DNA from: Ascaphus truei
Lineage: Eukaryota; Chordata; Amphibia; Anura; Ascaphidae
Reading direction: 5' to 3'
DNA length: 64,000 nucleotides
Assembly: GCA_036426205.1 (NCBI GenBank)
Contig: WSYH01001241.1
Span: forward strand, 22,501 to 86,500
Shown here: positions 10,801 to 21,978 of the stretch, piece after piece
Layout of the letters: the number at the start of each line of letters is the position of its first letter
Position numbering within the stretch: the first letter of the stretch is position 1
The notes under the pieces: model-generated
What the model saw: only the letters and a program-made list of their open reading frames with translations
Database searches by the model: none
What the model was told of the DNA's origin: nothing
Made by a program: the position numbers and the translations under genes

Positions 10801-11132
10801 GAGGCATACCCCGGTTTAGGGACACTCACTTTAAGTACACTCGCGAGTAAGGACATATCGCCCAATAGGCAAACGGCAGCTCACGCATGCGCCTGTCAGC
10901 ACATCCTGAACAGCAATACCGGCTCCCTACCTGTACCGAAGCTGTGCGCAAGCGGGGAGACTATAGAGCCTGTTACAAATGTGTTATTTACACCAGTTAT
11001 GCACCTATATGATGATTGCAGTACAGTACATGCATCGATAAGTGGAAAAAAGGTAGTGCTTCACTTTAAGTACATTTTCGCTTTACATACATGCTCCGGT
11101 CCCGTTGCGTACGTTAATGCGGGGTATGCCTG
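10801..11132. mobile_element. Tigger-like (TcMar) MITE, 332 bp
   Basis: The left end is GAGGCATACCCCGG and the inverted right end CAGGCATACCCCGC. TA flanks both (10799-10800, 11133-11134). GGCATACC termini with a TA duplication are typical of Tigger-type pogo/mariner elements. Subterminal ACTTTAAGTACA is repeated in both halves. No transposase; it lies just upstream of the SLC4 exon on the gene's strand. Confidence 0.8.
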
Positions 11133-11335
11133 TATTGGTAATCCTTTACATATGGTATATGGTGCGTTCTACTAAAGCTGTCAGAAATGGTGAGAAATGT
11201 TTGAGTAGTTATAGGCAGGAGGATATATTCTACAATTACAGGAATTATAACAAACAAAAAAGAAAAGCGCAAACGAGAACTATCAATAAAAAATTATAGT
11301 GTTTTATGTAAATATACACTTAATACAGACTTACA

Positions 11336-11837
11336 TGTCATAAGTTAAAAACGGTTCTGTCTCCGTACCAACAAACTCCAGTTCTTAATTAGTTAGCCAG
11401 GTCCAAAGATTCAGTAAAGGGACCCCTCCCCCCCCACCCTCTGTTGTCTCCTATGCACTCTGTAGCTGGCAGGGCCAGGAGCAACCAAGAAGGGAAGAGG
11501 GGGAGAAGGGGAGGGAGAGCAACAGAATACACTCCACAAACCAAAAACCCTACCCTACACGCGTCTTCAATCAGCGCTTGATTCAGCGCTCACAACGCCA
11601 TCTTGTGTCTGAAATGCTAACAGCACAGTTTGTATTCATTCATATTACCACAGTCAGGGAATAGACTGCAAAATGGGGACAAGCAGGGTGGTGTAGGGGA
11701 AAGCACATAAGGGGAATGCACATACATTTAATCCCTTCACTCCCAATGCGATTAGGTTTTAATCTAAGTTTAATTAGGGTAAATCAGCCTGGTAAAATGC
11801 CTTTATTAATAGCCTGATTGACTCTTTCATCGCCACA
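11336..11837 (-). mobile_element. 3' LTR of a Gmr1-like element (fragment D)
   Basis: Read on the minus strand, the segment begins TGTGGCGATGAAAG directly after a GTTGGGGGAGG purine tract and ends TTATGACA, giving TG...CA limits and about 502 bp. The start TGTGGCG is shared with the LTRs beginning at 17730 (minus) and 12327 (plus). It follows the RNase H remnant at 11838-12326 as a 3' LTR should. A pyrimidine/purine-rich stretch lies at 11425-11520. Confidence 0.65.
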
Positions 11838-12326
11838 CCTCCCCCAACTCAGAGCGCAGGTTTTGCCCTGACCACCTTGTCCAGTGGTTGGGCTGGCCTG
11901 GCAGCTCTCGAAGTAGTTAGTTCATGAGGACATATATCTAGATTGTTATCCCTTGTGCACCTTTTTCCACTCCCATTCCTATTAGGATTAGGAGAGCATT
12001 GGGTACCCCCTCCATTCTCCCATTCATGAGGACTTTCCTGGTGGGAAAGGCCATCAGCATTGCCATGTTCACTGCCTTTCTTGTGCTGGATGGTGAAATC
12101 AAATTCCTTTAAGGCAAGACTCCAGCGCAAGAGTTTAGCATTTTCCCCCTACACCCTCTGCAACCAACTTAATGGGTTGGGGTCCGTAACTATTGTGAAA
12201 GGTCTGCCATAAAGATAGGGCTGCAGTTTTCTCAGAGCCCATACAGTGGCCAGACACTCATTTTCAATGGTGGCATAAGCCACCTCTCTGGGCAGCAGCT
12301 TGCAGCTCAGATACACCACTGGGTGT
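11838..12326 (-). pseudogene. Gmr1-like Ty3/gypsy RNase H C-terminal remnant
   Basis: Minus-strand translation gives VAYATIENECLA, LRRWSLAL-type and HKKGSEHGNADGLS, the end of a Ty3/gypsy RNase H domain, which degrades the RNA strand during reverse transcription. It closely parallels the same region of the larger element at 17741-18090. A stop interrupts it, and a plus-strand LTR starting at 12327 removes everything upstream. The purine tract and 3' LTR lie directly downstream. Confidence 0.85.
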
Positions 12327-13757
12327 TGTGGCGAGGATGGAGGTGATCAGGCCTGAATAAAGGTGTTATACCCAGCTGGTCATCCTCCCCTCACATTGGG
12401 AATGAAGGGGTTAAACTTATTTGCCATGCATTGCTGTGTTTGCCCTGTCCCAGCTGTTTTTACCCCCCATTTGCAGGCCATTCCCTGCCTGCTGTGTTAA
12501 AAGAAAAATGCATTGTCTGTTATACCATTTCACAGACACAAGATGGCGTAGTGATCCCCCAATGCTTGCGCTGATTGAAGACGCGTGGCAAAAGTTTAAA
12601 GGGCAGTCTGTGAGATGGGTATCCATTACTATCGGTTTGACCCGTAACCACAAGTTAATTGAATAAGTGGTTGCGGTGAGAATCTCAAGTGTTTTACCGA
12701 TAACATGTATTCATCCCTCGTTAACTTTGTAACTTGAAAGGCAGAGAGTCTATTGCCGTGGGAAGCGGGTCAATTGTCGTGAGAAGTGCGGGAACTTCCC
12801 TGGCCTGGCTTTTCAATTACAAAGGCTAACTCGGGAACGAGAGAACCCAGCACCCTGATTTTTGGGGTGCAAATATGATTAAACACTACATGCCCCTACA
12901 TATAGAAATTACAGTTGTAGCACAAGTAGAACATGATGTTTAATAAAGGGTGTAAAAACTGTAGATTTAAAATGTAACGGCAGGGTCTGTTCTGTAAGCC
13001 CGGGAAAGAATTCCTCGGACATACAGATGGATATGGGTGAATGAGCTGGGAGTATTTTCATGCCTGCACTTTAAAGAGGTCTCGCAAAGTGTCTAACAAA
13101 GTGTCAGGGATGAAAAGGCCCAGAAACCCATAATTTATACACGGCCGGCATTCTGATGTATAACATATGCCGGGCCAATGACACCACTGTGCCAAATCTC
13201 AGACTCCGAGGCGCTAAGGTATGGGTGTATCCCAGGTATGCTAAGTGGCATGGGTGTCAAACTGACCCATGTGCTTTGCACACCGGAAAACCTTTTTGCC
13301 CGATCTTATGAATTATGGGCAACACGGCCATTAGTGAGTTAAATTGTTCCCACGAGGGGATTGGGTCCACATGTTAGAGATAGCCTTGGCCAGTCTATAA
13401 CTGCGGCTCCTGAGGTATCCCCGGTGTGATCGGGTTCATGATTTTTGATCCATGATGTGAATACGCAAGATTTTGTTCCAGCACAGCGGCAACTGGTCCC
13501 AGCGAGAATAACAACGTAACTAAGGATTTGCCCCAAACTCCAGAATTTGTTCGCCCTGGTGACTCTTGAACGAATTCTAACGAATCTCTACAAAATTCTT
13601 TGAGGTGGCTGAGTTATTAGATCGGCAACTTGCGATCTGGCCACGGGACCTTTAAATCAAGATTGCATTTCTTGCGCTTGCAAGCAAAGGACAATTTATT
13701 TTGTTCCCTTATCCCAATAAGTGTTGTTTTAAGTGTATTCTGAAGATGTCGTGTGTA
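12327..13757 (+). mobile_element. Solo LTR of the Gmr1-like family, opposite orientation, 3' truncated
   Basis: Starts TGTGGCGAGG and contains plus-strand versions of blocks found in the minus-strand LTR at 16723-17730: TTTGCCATGCATT, CATGTTAGAGATAG and CTTGCGCTTGCAAGCAAAGGAC. It stops at about 13757 after GAAGATGTCGTGTG, roughly 110 bases short of the expected GTCACCGTGACA end. It is longer than its relatives, so it may hold additional insertions. Confidence 0.65.
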
Positions 13758-13768
13758 TCCTGTATCAG

Positions 13769-13931
13769 GAGGTGACGTCAGCAGAGGAGCTGATCGACCA
13801 GACTCTGGCAGCAGCAGACTCAGAGTATAGAAGGCGATTCTCCCCTTGTGACTGGCTTATTTCACCCCACGGCGAGCGGTATACCTGGCAAAAAGACCCT
13901 AAAACAAATGTGCATGTCCTAGTCACCTTCG
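13769..13931 (+). CDS. Unidentified exon-like ORF bounded by splice-like sites
   Basis: A 163-bp open stretch is bounded by TGTATCAG on the left and G/GTGAGTAGG on the right. The frame encodes a balanced peptide beginning EVTSAEELIDQ and containing FSPCDWLISPHGERY and HVLVTF. Its composition looks like a real protein, unlike the surrounding transposon debris, and it follows the truncated LTR directly. I do not recognise the family. It is on the strand opposite the SLC4 exons, so it is not part of that gene. It may be a host exon or an exon of an unrecognised element. Confidence 0.3.
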
Positions 13932-14599
13932 GTGAGTAGGATTTCAATTTTTATCAAGGCGGAGCAAGTTCTATCTTCAAAGTGCAGAAGCACATGAAAG
14001 TTTTATTGATATTATGTATGTTATTTTATTATGTTTTGTTTATTTTTTTTATATTAAATTGTTCTGTTTAATCCATCCATTTTGTCCCTGGGTAATGCAC
14101 TATTGCAGTGTTTTTTGCATGTTTTGTCGTCCTTTCTTGAGGTAATTGCTTAAGAGAAGAACTTTATCCTCGACCATATCCTCATCCTTGCCTCAGCGCC
14201 ACAGGAGGTTTTTTCCATCCATACATCTACATCTGGTTGGGAGAGACCAGAAGAACCTTTTGGGCAGCTCCAGGACTATCTTTTGGACTTTGTATCACAG
14301 GTTTTTCCATTGTCACATGTATAAATTTGATCTCTTTTGTCACACGAGCGCTATATTGCACTTATATTTTCACAAGTTTAAGTTAAATGTTGGTCTAACT
14401 GGCAGTGTGTGCTATATCTCTGATATTAGACAAGCACAAGGGTCATACACTTACAATATTTGCACAAACATTTCTTGAAAAGATATATAGGAGAGAACAA
14501 ACCATTACTTACATATGTATAAAAATATTAATAATTATTAATAATAAAAAAACATACCCATTATAAAATACAGAATGAAATTCCTTACAGAACAAGATA

Positions 14600-14866
14600 G
14601 AACTATATAGCACCCTAATTTACCAAAAAGGATGCAAGATCAAAATCAATATTTAATCCATTAGGTGTCAGTGTTTTAAGAGTATAAGTCCAAAAACTTT
14701 CTCTTTTTGATAACTCATTAAATCGGTTTTCCCCTCTCCAATTAGCTTTTGGGTTCTCTATTCCCCTGCAGCTGAGGCCCTCAGGATTTTGTCCGTGTTT
14801 TAATTTAAAATGATTGGAGACACTATGTGTCTCCAAACCCCTTTTAATATTATACACGTGTTCATA
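14600..14866 (-). pseudogene. Penelope-like element, GIY-YIG endonuclease C-terminal fragment
   Basis: The minus-strand frame reads YNIKRGLETHSVSNHF...HGQNP...RGIENP...NWRG...LSKRESFWTYTLKTLTPNGLN and ends in DLASFL. This is the C-terminal part of the GIY-YIG endonuclease joined to Penelope reverse transcriptases, which nicks the target for insertion; E in KRESFW and N in GLN are family landmarks. The frame is open for 80 codons. Its upstream part is replaced by a gypsy gag at 14866. The sequence down to about 13.95 kb may be the element's 3' region but shows nothing definite. Confidence 0.85.
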
Positions 14867-15725
14867 CAGCTACATCCATTGCAGCTCTGCTGGCCACATA
14901 TTCATCAGCCATTCTCGCAGCCTCCTCATAGGTCTTCGGTTTGTGATCAAAGACCCATGCCCTCACGTCCGAGGGGAGCCGCTGCAGTAGCTGCTCTTGA
15001 AACATCAAGTCCAGTAAGGTCTGGAATTTTGTAACCCCATTCCCCTTCACCCACTGAGTCCCGTGTAGGGCCATATGGCCGGCATAGTCCGCGAAAGACT
15101 CCCCCATCCGGAACTTGCCCATGTATGCTTCTGGGGTCAGGGCGTACTGGATCAGCAATCTACTTTTGACATGACCGTAGTCATCGGCATCCACGCGTAT
15201 TCCACACGCAGTGACACTGCGTCTCAAATTCGTTGAGAAATGCATCAATGTCATCTGTGCCATCCACGAACTTGCTGAAATTGTGGTGGTCCGCCAGGGG
15301 AAGCTCCTGTTCCCCGTTTACAAGGTGAGAGTGGGGGCCTCTTCCAAGCACTGTTGCCAGCAGCTGTACACACTCTGCAGTGCTAACCCCCTCTCCCCAT
15401 GCAATAAGAAGTACAGTGAGCCCAGGGATGGTAAGTCCGGCAGCCGCAGCGACTGCCCCTTCCGCAATCCCTGGCACCACACCTCCCCATGTCCTTGCAG
15501 CCCCGGAGCTGGAGGGACCTCCTGCACTCTGGGCTGAGAAGCGTCCACTGCCACAGCAGCTACGGGGCCAGGCCCCTCTGGTGGGGCCATCCTGGCCTCA
15601 TAAAGCTCCAAGTCTTCCTCCAGCTGCCCTTTGGACCGACCGTCTGTTGGTAGTCCATAGCCCGCACATCTCTCCACAATCTGCGCCTGGTCCCAGGATC
15701 GAAACCTTCCTGCGCGTTTACTCAT
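14866..15725 (-). pseudogene. Gmr1-like gag with SAP-like and SCAN-like regions (element B)
   Basis: Starts MSKRAGRFRSWDQ at 15725 (minus). An N-terminal GLPTDGRSKGQLEEDLELY resembles a SAP-type motif. A proline/alanine linker follows, then KFVDGTDDIDAFLNEFE and a SCAN-like capsid region (YALTPEAYMGKFR, FQTLLDLMFQEQLLQRLP, TYEEAARMADEYV). SCAN domains of vertebrates are known to derive from Gmr1-like gag. Compared with element A it lacks about 25 codons after the QC of the gag core, and it shifts frame at least twice. It ends abruptly at the Penelope-like sequence. Confidence 0.85.
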
Positions 15726-15912
15726 GGTGCTATTGGGGTATGGGCAAAAGGGCCAGTGAAATATGTCGTGCTCTTTTGAAGTGTGTGTATGTTGCCACTT
15801 GTCTGGGGACTTCACAAGCCACGAGGTCCCCCATTATACCACAGAATCCCGCAGGAGACTAGAGCATAGGCTCAATCAGTATCCCACACGCTGACACCAG
15901 TTAATATAAGCC

Positions 15913-16722
15913 TGTCATGGTGGACCAGAACATATCAACACTTTTATATTTTTGGGATTCTCGATTGAGCATAACAAGGCGGGCAAAATAAATTGTCATT
16001 TATTTCCTTTATAGACAAACACACGACAACCTCAGAATACACTTAATAATCACTTACTGGGATGGGGAAACAAAATAAATTGTCCATTGAACGAAAGCTG
16101 AAGAAATAAAGTCTCTGGCTTAAAGTACTTTTGGCTAGGTGGCAACTTGCCAACCTAATATTGCCGCCAAATGAAAGAAGTTTGTTCCAGTTCGATGGTG
16201 TTTGTTTGGGAGTCCCTAGGGCTAACAAATTCCTGAAGTAGGGGTAAATCCTTGGTTACGATGTTGTTAACCCCTTGTGTTCTGGAACCACTGCCTCTGT
16301 ACTTGAACGGAATCTTGAGCAAAGCTTGGATAAGTTATGAATCACACAGGGGATAGCTCAGCAGGCAGGTTTATAGGGTTTACAGTCCTATCTCTAACAT
16401 GTGTGCCCAATCCCCCCCGTGGGAATATTTAACCCACCAATCCCCGATTTGCCTGGAGTTTACAGAGTGGGCAAAAGGGGCTTTCCGAAATGATCTGCCG
16501 GTTTGCTATCTCTGTATTAGCAACCAGATGTTCATGAGCTAATCAGCATTCACGATAGAGAACGCTGACTCACTGCATATAGCAGATCATTTCCACTTGT
16601 GCTCTCAATCAACAACAGAAAGTGTTTGCAGAGTTAGAGAAATACATGCACAAAACCTTGCATAGCAGCGCGTATCCTCCTTATCAGGCAAGCTTAATAA
16701 TCTACTCTGTGGCAATAGTATA
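15913..16722 (-). mobile_element. 5' LTR of Gmr1-like element B
   Basis: Lies directly upstream (minus sense) of gag B with a short leader at 15726-15912. Its gag-proximal end reads CATGACA at 15913, a CA-type limit. It shares ordered blocks with the LTR at 16723-17730 (AACATATCAACACTTTTATA, ACAAACACACGACA, CATGTGTGCCCAATCCCCC) but is clearly diverged. The distal end is not resolved because the LTR of element A abuts it. Confidence 0.6.
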
Positions 16723-17730
16723 TGTCACGGTGACATCAACTTTTATCAACACATTTATATTTCTGGGTACTTGATTGAACAGAACAAGTTGCAAAATAAA
16801 TAGTGATTTATTGCCTTAATAGACAAACACACGACATCTGCAGAATACACTTAAAACAACACGCACTGGGATAAGGAAATGGAAGAAATTGTCCTTGGAA
16901 CGAAATAAATTGTCCTTTGCTTGCCAGTGCAAGAAATGCAGCATTGGTTTTAAAAGTCCTGTGGTTATGTGGTTGTTAACCCCTTCACTCCTGGACTGGT
17001 TGCTGCTGTCCTGGAACAAAGTCTTGCATCTTTACATCATGGATTAAAATTCAGGAATCACACTGGGTATAATTGGGAAGACACATTTATAGACTGCCCA
17101 AAGCTATCTTTAACATGTGGATCCAATCCCCTCATGGGAACAAAAAAAACCACAAATAGCCAAGTGACCCACAGTTCCTAAGACCGGTCAAAAGGGCTGT
17201 CCGGTGGGCAGGGCGCATGGGTCAGGTTGACGCCCATGCCACTTAGCATACCTGGACTACACCCATTTCTTGGGGTCACTGTGTCTGGTCTCTGACTCGA
17301 AGGTGTCACTAGCCTGACATCTGCTGTGCATCAGTATGCCAGTATTGCATACATTATGGGTCTCTGGGTCTTTTCATAATTGACACTCTTTTAGACAGGG
17401 GGACTCTAAATCTGTGGGAGCCTTTTGAGGCTCCATCATAAAAATAATTACAACCCTTTGAGGCTTGGTCATAAAAATACCGAAGCTCATTCACCCATAT
17501 CACAGCTGGAGGTCCAAGTAATTCCTGCTTGGACTTACAAAAAAAATACATCCTGCCTTACATTTAAGATCTTCTATCATGTGTTGGTTAGAGGGTATGG
17601 CAAGCAATGCATCTAGTCTTTTACCCTCGCAGACAGGGAATGGCCTGCACATGGGGAATAAAAATGGCGGGGACAGGGCAACAACAGTAATGCATGGCAA
17701 ATCAGGTATTAACCCTTTCCTCCCGCCACA
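16723..17730 (-). mobile_element. 3' LTR of Gmr1-like element A
   Basis: Minus-strand limits are TGTGGCGGGAGG (17730) and CACCGTGACA (16723), about 1008 bp. It follows the RNase H end of element A across a short purine-containing spacer. A noisier copy in the same orientation at 28272-29245 is the 5' LTR of the same element. Confidence 0.8.
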
Positions 17731-17740
17731 CCTCGACCAC

Positions 17741-19060
17741 TCAAGATGCAGGGACTGCCCTGACCACCCCGTCCGGTGGCTGGGCTGACCTGCCAGCTCT
17801 TGAAGTTAGTAAGTCCTGAGGGCTGTCCTGGCGGGAAAGGCCATCAGCATTACCATGCTCACTTCCCTTCTTGTTCTGGAAGGTGAAGATCCACTCCTGT
17901 AAGGCAAGACTCCAGCGCAAAAGTTTAGCATTCTCCCCCGACACCCTCTGTTACCAACTCAAAGGATTGTGGTCAGTTATTACTGTGAAATGTCTGCCAT
18001 ACAAATAAGGCTGTAACTTCTTTAGAGCCCACACTATGGCCAGACACTCCTTCTCAATGGTGGCATATGCCACCTCTCAGATATACTACCGGGTGCTCAT
18101 CGCACTCCTCCCCCACTTGGCTGAGTACAGCACCAATGCCAAAGTCTGAGGCATCAGTCTGCACCAGGATCTTTCTGCATAGTCTGGAGCAGCAAGTATA
18201 GGAGCGCTGGCTAGTGCAGTCTCTAATGCCTGAAACGAGACCTCACAGGCAGTTGACCAGACTACCAGCACAGACTGTCGCTTCTGGGTCAAGTCAGTCA
18301 GGGGTTTGGCAATGGCGCTATACTGAGGGACAAACTTTCTGTAGTAGCCTGCGGTGCCTAGGAAAGCCATGACTTGCTTCTTGGTTTTGGGAACGGGCCA
18401 CTGCACTATAGCTTCCACCTTAGCTGGTTCTGGCTTAAGATGCCCGCCACCCACTCTGTGCCCTAGGTACAATACCTCTGCCATCCGTACTAAGCACTTG
18501 GTGGGTTTCAACGTGAGTCCCGCTTCCCTAATCCTGACTAGCACCACAGCTACATGCACTAAGTGTGAGTCCCACAAATTACTAAAGACAGCAATGTCAT
18601 CCAAGTATGCCCTTTCAAACCCTTGCATACCATCCAGCAAGCGATTGACCAGGCGTTGAAAGGTAGCCGGTGCATTTTTCATCCCGAATGGCATCACTAG
18701 AAATTCATAGAGGCCACTTGGGGTAATAAATGCAGACTTCTCTCTAGCCTCCTGGGTCAAAGGGATCTGCCAGTACCCTTTATTGAGATCCATAGTCGTC
18801 AGATACCTTGCCCCCGCGAGTTCATCTAACAACTCATCCATGCGGGGCATGGGGTAGGCATCTGACACCGTGCCCACATTGAGCTGCCGGCAGTCCACAC
18901 AGAACCGGGTGGTTCCGTCCTCCTTAGGCACCAGGACTACCGGACAAGCCCATGGGCTCTGGGACAGTACAATTACCCCTAGGGCCAGCATCTCTTCTAC
19001 CTCCCTCTCTATACTGTCCTTCACCTCTGCTGACACTCTATATTTGCAGAGGTCTCAGAT
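17741..19060 (-). pseudogene. Gmr1-like reverse transcriptase and RNase H (element A)
   Basis: The 316-codon frame ending at 18086 holds a Ty3/gypsy reverse transcriptase: VVLVPKEDGTTRFCVDCRQLN, MDLNKGYWQIPL, FGMKNAPATFQRL and the catalytic AYLDDIAVFS, followed by LGHRVGGG and the connection AFLGTAGYYRKFVP. RNase H follows with a frameshift near 18090 and continues to HKKGSEHGNADGLS at about 17830-17870. Together they copy the element RNA into DNA. A purine tract and the 3' LTR lie downstream. The catalytic YLDD is intact, but the frame breaks in RNase H. Confidence 0.93.
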
Positions 19061-20400
19061 CCCCTGTCAGCACTGGGTGTTCTGCAATGTGTGTCTTCCC
19101 TGGCTTGTCTGAAAACAGAGCCCTATACTTCTCTAGTATAGCCCTGGCTTCTGCTCTCTGCCTGACACTCAGCTGAGACCCTATCTCAACCTGCTCTATG
19201 GCACCTCCCTGCCTAGCCTCCCCCAGGAGATCAGGCAGAGCATTGCTCGCTGGATCCCCCATCGGTGGGCTGCAAATGGCCAGCACCGACGCCACACTCG
19301 GTGCTATGTACTCCTTCAGCATGTTGATGTGGTAAGTCTTATTTCTCCCTGTATCAGCATCTACCTGTACAACATAGTTGCACTCGTTTATCATTCGCAG
19401 TACCGGATACGGTCCCAACCAGGCAGCCATTAATTTGTTCTCCCGAATGGGCTTGAGAACAAGTACCTGCTGTCCTGGGATGAATTCTCTGCTACATGCA
19501 TTCTGATCATACCAAGACTTCTGCTTGGTCTGAGCAGCCCTAAGGTTGTCCTGTGCCAACCCCATGAACATCTCTAACCGGACTCTGAGATCTATCACAT
19601 ACTGAAGCATCAGTAGTGGTAGTCTCCCTTCCCATCCCTCACGGAATAGGTCCAGAGGTCCCTGTACCCTGCGACCATATAGCAGCTCAAAGGGAGAGAA
19701 GCCTGTGGAATCTTGCGGCACCTCTCTGTACGCAAACAGCAAATGCTGCAAGTGAATCTTCCAGTCTTTTCCCTCAGCCTCTATAAATGTTCACAGCATC
19801 TGCTTCAGGGTACCATTGAGCCTCTCACATAGTCCGTTGGTTTGGGGGTGGTAAGGGGTCATTCACTGGTGCGTCACCCCGCACGCCTCCCAGAGACACT
19901 GGAGCAATTCACTCGAACTGTGACCCCTGATCGGTTAGGATCTCACTAGGGAAACCTACCCTAGAAAAAATGGCTAACAGAGCTTTAGCTACTGCCCTAG
20001 CATCAATACTGGCAAGCGCTACTGCCTCAGGGTACTGGGTGGCAAAATCCACCACCGTGAGAATGTAGCGCTTTCCTGACCAGCTGGGAACCATGAGGGG
20101 TCCCATGAGGTCCATAGCTACCCGCTGAAAGGGTTCCCCTATTACCGATAACGGGTTCAGGGGTGCCTTCACACAGTCACCTGCCTTACCTACTCACTGG
20201 CAGGCATCACAGGATCGGCAGAACTCTGCTGCCTCACTGGATGCCCCCGGCCAGTAGTAACGCTGCAACAGCCGGGCTCGCGTCCTAGCAACCCCCTGAT
20301 GCCCCACTAGTGGAATGGAGTGGGCTACCCGCAACAACTGCTGCCTATATTCCCAGGGTACCACTAGCTGTTTCTTCCCCGTCTATACCTCATCTAACCC
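19038..20400 (-). pseudogene. Gmr1-like integrase (element A), upstream of RT
   Basis: The N-terminal zinc region lies near 20210-20330 (VGHQG, CRSCDACQ). The core shows RVAMDLMGPL, VVDFATQYPEA and ILTDQGSQFE (20172-19909), then YHPQTNGLCERLNGTLK, and the C-terminal part FELLYGRRV...WLGPYPV...YHINMLK (19751-19300). The enzyme inserts the DNA copy into the genome. Stops or frameshifts fall near 20195, 19905 and 19790. The frame runs on into the reverse transcriptase N-terminus (KYRALFSDKPGKTHIAEHPV), showing that integrase precedes RT, unlike ordinary gypsy elements. Confidence 0.92.
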
Positions 20401-21032
20401 GGTGGTCCCTTGCTCTCTGTATAGGAGCCCGCGGTGCCACAAGAAGTAATCAGACCCCTTGCTTGGCTTAGACTCGGATGCCTGCAGTCTCATGCCCTCC
20501 AAGCTGGGATCAGATCGCACCGCATCCCTAAACTGGGCACCTAACTCTGGCCACCCCCCGGTCACATCTGAATCAGGGGGACAGGGAACAGGTACAGGGA
20601 ACAGTAAGTCAGTGTCAGAAAGCGACTGAGTCTGGCTTACCTGTCTGGTCTCTGCAGAGACTACTGGAACTGTAGGTCCCAAATGCAGGGGGACAGGGGC
20701 TGGTTCTGCTGCGATCCTTGCTGACTGGCTCCTGGTGATCGCTGCAACAGGTGCCAGCTCAGTGGTAAAAACACAGGTAACGTGTCCTAGGTCGTTACCC
20801 AGCAAGACCTCAGCATCTAACCCAGGCAAAAACCCCACCTCCCTCATGCCACGTCCGGCACCCCAGTCCAAAAAGACCCGGGCAACCTGGAGTGACCGCG
20901 GTCCTCCGTCTGGCATGGTCACTTGCATCCCGGTGCCCGGGAGCTAATCCTCTGGCCGCACCATATCAGGGCGAACCAGAGTCACGGTGGCACCGGAGTC
21001 TAGCAAGCCGTCCGCCTGCCGGTCTCCGAGGG
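20401..21032 (-). pseudogene. Gmr1-like aspartic protease and linker (element A)
   Basis: GLLDSGATVTLV, with the catalytic DSG encoded at 20992-21000, followed by RPDM, marks a retropepsin. The flap/second region is MREVGFLPGLDAEVLLGND near 20800-20860. An in-frame stop (TAG, about 20943-20945) separates the DSG half from the rest. The protease would cleave the gag-pol polyprotein. A serine/proline-rich linker then leads to the integrase N-terminus (FLWHRGLLYRE). Confidence 0.88.
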
Positions 21033-21978
21033 TCACCTTTCCGCAGATGCTTCGTTGGGCTGCATCCCGACTGGAGCAACCTGATGTCCCCCGCTCTCAG
21101 CTGCTGGTCCTGAGGTGGCAAGTGCAGTCTCTCCGCTGGGCATCCCTCTGTGGGCTGGTTCCACGGCTGTACTTGGCTCCTCTGTGTGTGCCAGTCGCAC
21201 ACGGGCGACCGGCCTTGCAGCTGGTGAGCGTTGCCACTGATGGGGTGCCTTGGACCGGTCCCGGTCCGGACAGTCTGGCCTGAGATGCCCGACCTTGTTG
21301 CAAGTGTAACACCGCCTCTCATGCTTGAACTCGGCAGCCTTGGGTGCGCTGTTTGCTGCCGCAGGCTGGTGTGTCCACGGAGGGGTAGTCTTAGCGCCCT
21401 GGGCTGCACGGCCCACTCCTTTGGGTGCTACAGGGTCCTTCATTGCAACTCGGCTGGCCACATACTCATCTGCCATTCTCGCTGCATCCTCATAGGTCTG
21501 AGGTTTATGGTCATAGACCCATCCCCTCACATCTGTGGGAAGCTGCTGCAGCAGCTGCTCTTGAAAGAATAAGTCCAGCAGGGTATGGAATGTTTTAACC
21601 CCATTCCCCTCCACCCACTGAGTCCCGTGCAAAGCCATCCTACTGGCTTAGGTGCTGTATGACTCTCCAGGGAGTACTACCCCCGTCCGGAACTTGCCCC
21701 TGTAAGATTCTGGGGTCAGGGCATACTGGGTTAGCAGCTTGCTTTTCACATGACCGTAGTCATCGGCATCCATGAGTGGAATACCCATCATAGTCCGTTT
21801 GGCTTTGCCAGATAACAGTGATCGCAGTCTGACCACACAGTCTCTTCTTGGAATTCGGAACCGGGAACACTGCATCTCAAAGTCATTCAGGAACGCATCG
21901 AGGTCATCTGTGCCATCCACGAACTTGCTGAAGCTGTGATGATCCACCCGGGAAAGACCTTGTTCCCCGTTTGCGAGT
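21033..21978 (-). pseudogene. Gmr1-like gag C-terminal half: SCAN-like capsid and zinc knuckle (element A)
   Basis: Contains KFVDGTDDLDAFLNDFEMQC, YALTPESYRGKFR, a SCAN-like block (FHTLLDLFFQEQLLQQLP, TYEDAARMADEYV) and one CX2CX4HX4C knuckle, CYTCNKVGHLRPDC, at about 21270-21311. These are structural proteins that package the element RNA. A break near 21645 disrupts the frame within the capsid. The upstream half is displaced to 27290 and beyond by the LTR element inserted at 21979. Confidence 0.9.
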
